This document shows positions 7,135-8,268 of a stretch of 8,268 nt of DNA, piece after piece. Within the stretch, counting starts at the first letter, position 1; each line of letters opens with the position of its first letter. Below the pieces are notes generated by a model, which saw only the letters and a program-made list of their open reading frames with translations, searched no databases and was not told where the DNA came from. Source of the stretch: Pseudomonadaceae bacterium UBA836 (GTDB lineage Bacteria; Pseudomonadota; Gammaproteobacteria; Pseudomonadales; Pseudomonadaceae); contig DBHE01000249.1 of NCBI GenBank assembly GCA_002296055.1, forward strand, positions 1 through 8,268, given 5' to 3'. A program made the translations under genes and the position numbers.

Positions 7135-7156
7135 GTCTAGGGTGAAGGGATAGAAT
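7128..7156 (+). promoter_or_regulatory. Candidate dnaA promoter
   Basis: -10 TAGAAT (7151-7156, five of six consensus bases) and -35 TGGATA (7128-7133, four of six) are spaced by 17 bp. Predicted start is near 7163, giving a leader of about 86 bases to GTG 7249. A two-mismatch DnaA-box-like TTATCCGTA lies just downstream (7168-7176). Confidence 0.55.
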
Positions 7157-7248
7157 AGGCGGCTCTGTTATCCGTAGTTCGTCGCCCCGCCGCGATGTGC
7201 ATTTGTCTTCAATAAAAGCCGCTGGTGTCAGTGGTCCCGGGGGATTCA

Positions 7249-8268
7249 GTGTCTGTTGCACTTTGGCAGCAATGCATCGATTTTTTGCGTGATGAGCTTC
7301 CATCTCAACAGTTCAATACCTGGATTCGCCCGCTGCAGGTTGATGGCGACCAGGCCGAGATCCGTCTGTACGCGCCCAACCGCTTTGTACTCGACTGGGT
7401 TAACGACAAATATCTGAACCGCATTCAGGAGCTGCTGGACGATCTGTCTCAGGGGCAGGCGCCGATGGTCTCGCTGCTGATTGGCAGCCGTCGTGCCGCA
7501 CCTGCGGTCGCTCCGGCTACCCAACCCGCGCCTGCTCTGGCCCCGCGTCCGATTGATCCGACGCCAGCCGCCGCTCCTCCTGGCCCCGCGGTAACACCGG
7601 TGGTGGTAAGCTCACAACCGGCTGCCGAGCACAGTGGGGCGTCCGATGCCGCTGCGGAATTCGCCGGCAACAGCCAGTCCGATACCAGCCAGCCACCGCC
7701 TACCCTGATCAAGCACACCAGCTTGCTCAATCGCAGCTTCACCTTTGAGAACTTTGTTGAAGGCAAATCCAACCAGCTGGCCCGCGCAGCGGCCTGGCAG
7801 GTAGCCGATAACCCTAAGCACGGTTACAACCCGCTGTTTCTTTACGGTGGCGTAGGTTTGGGTAAAACCCACCTTATGCACGCGGTGGGTAACCACCTGC
7901 TGAAGAAAAACCCGGCGGCCAAGATTGTCTATCTGCACTCCGAGCGCTTTGTTGCCGATATGGTCAAGGCGTTGCAGATGAACGCCATCAACGACTTCAA
8001 GCGTTACTACCGCTCGGTAGATGCGCTGTTGATCGACGACATTCAGTTCTTCGCCAAGAAGGAGCGCTCCCAGGAGGAGTTCTTCCATACCTTCAACGCG
8101 TTGCTCGAAGGTGGTCAGCAGGTCATTTTGACCAGTGACCGTTATCCGAAAGAGATCGATGGCCTGGAAGAGCGTCTCAAGTCGCGTTTTGGCTGGGGCC
8201 TCACCGTGGCCGTCGAGCCGCCGGAGCTGGAGACGCGCGTTGCTATTTTGATGAAGAAGGCCGAGCAG
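7249..8268 (+). CDS. dnaA: Chromosomal replication initiator protein DnaA, 3' end outside window
   Basis: AAA+ ATPase that binds DnaA boxes, melts oriC and helps load DnaB helicase. The frame runs from GTG 7249 to the right edge, 340 codons of a protein usually somewhat over 500 residues in pseudomonads. Domain I (about 1-85, [20 protein letters not shown]...) is the self-assembly and helicase-contact module. Domain II (about 86-150) is a variable Pro/Ala-rich linker. Domain III begins near [10 protein letters not shown] (160-169), with Walker A GGVGLGKT (200-207, Lys206), Walker B LLIDD (260-264) and sensor 1 TSD (295-297). The end of domain III and all of DNA-binding domain IV are outside. 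Start: GTG 7249 has GGGGGA four bases upstream and gives the family MSV N-terminus; an in-frame GTG at 7231 is less likely. Probably autoregulated through the box at 7126-7134. Confidence 0.97.
   Translation, partial: MSVALWQQCIDFLRDELPSQQFNTWIRPLQVDGDQAEIRLYAPNRFVLDWVNDKYLNRIQELLDDLSQGQAPMVSLLIGSRRAAPAVAPATQPAPALAPRPIDPTPAAAPPGPAVTPVVVSSQPAAEHSGASDAAAEFAGNSQSDTSQPPPTLIKHTSLLNRSFTFENFVEGKSNQLARAAAWQVADNPKHGYNPLFLYGGVGLGKTHLMHAVGNHLLKKNPAAKIVYLHSERFVADMVKALQMNAINDFKRYYRSVDALLIDDIQFFAKKERSQEEFFHTFNALLEGGQQVILTSDRYPKEIDGLEERLKSRFGWGLTVAVEPPELETRVAILMKKAEQ

Noticed and set aside
7612..8088. 158-codon minus-strand open frame at the dnaA end
   Set aside because: It is the mirror of the DnaA AAA+ domain, which is unmistakable on the plus strand.

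Overview
The window is a replication-origin region from a gammaproteobacterium, most likely of the Pseudomonadaceae. From right to left it holds dnaA, a 704-bp gap with DnaA boxes, then rpmH, rnpA, yidD, yidC and mnmE. This is the classical pseudomonad oriC neighbourhood, and the DnaA, YidC, RnpA and L34 proteins read like Pseudomonas proteins (recognised from memory, not by a search). The genus is inference; a Pseudomonas or Halopseudomonas-type genome would fit.

Layout. Positions 2-1204 (+) carry a cytosine-deaminase-family gene (codA) cut by the left edge. Positions 1260-2624 (+) encode a 14-helix DHA2-type MFS exporter. Its stop codon abuts, with no base between, the stop codon of the convergent mnmE (2625-3995, -). 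A strong intrinsic terminator (4025-4048) separates mnmE from yidC (4068-5759, -). yidC, yidD (5756-6007, -) and rnpA (6000-6395, -) overlap end to end, and rpmH (6410-6544, -) lies 14 bp upstream of rnpA. A good sigma70 promoter at 6601-6629 reads leftward into rpmH. Positions 6545-7248 contain no gene. They hold AT-rich segments, three perfect DnaA boxes plus several near-matches, a 13-bp inverted repeat built from two opposed boxes, two hairpins, and a dnaA promoter whose -35 lies inside a DnaA box. dnaA starts at GTG 7249 and runs off the right edge after 340 codons.

How it works together. DnaA would bind the boxes, open the AT-rich DNA and start replication, and the box over its own promoter suggests autoregulation. 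The leftward operon links translation (L34), tRNA maturation (RNase P protein) and membrane protein insertion (YidD, YidC). MnmE modifies tRNA wobble uridines. The codA/MFS pair is not part of the usual core cluster and is the accessory part of the window.

I see no clearly new multi-gene system. The most useful leads are the CodA homologue, which has Ser at the position of E. coli Asp314 (a change known in 5-methylcytosine deaminases), and the fine structure of the origin.
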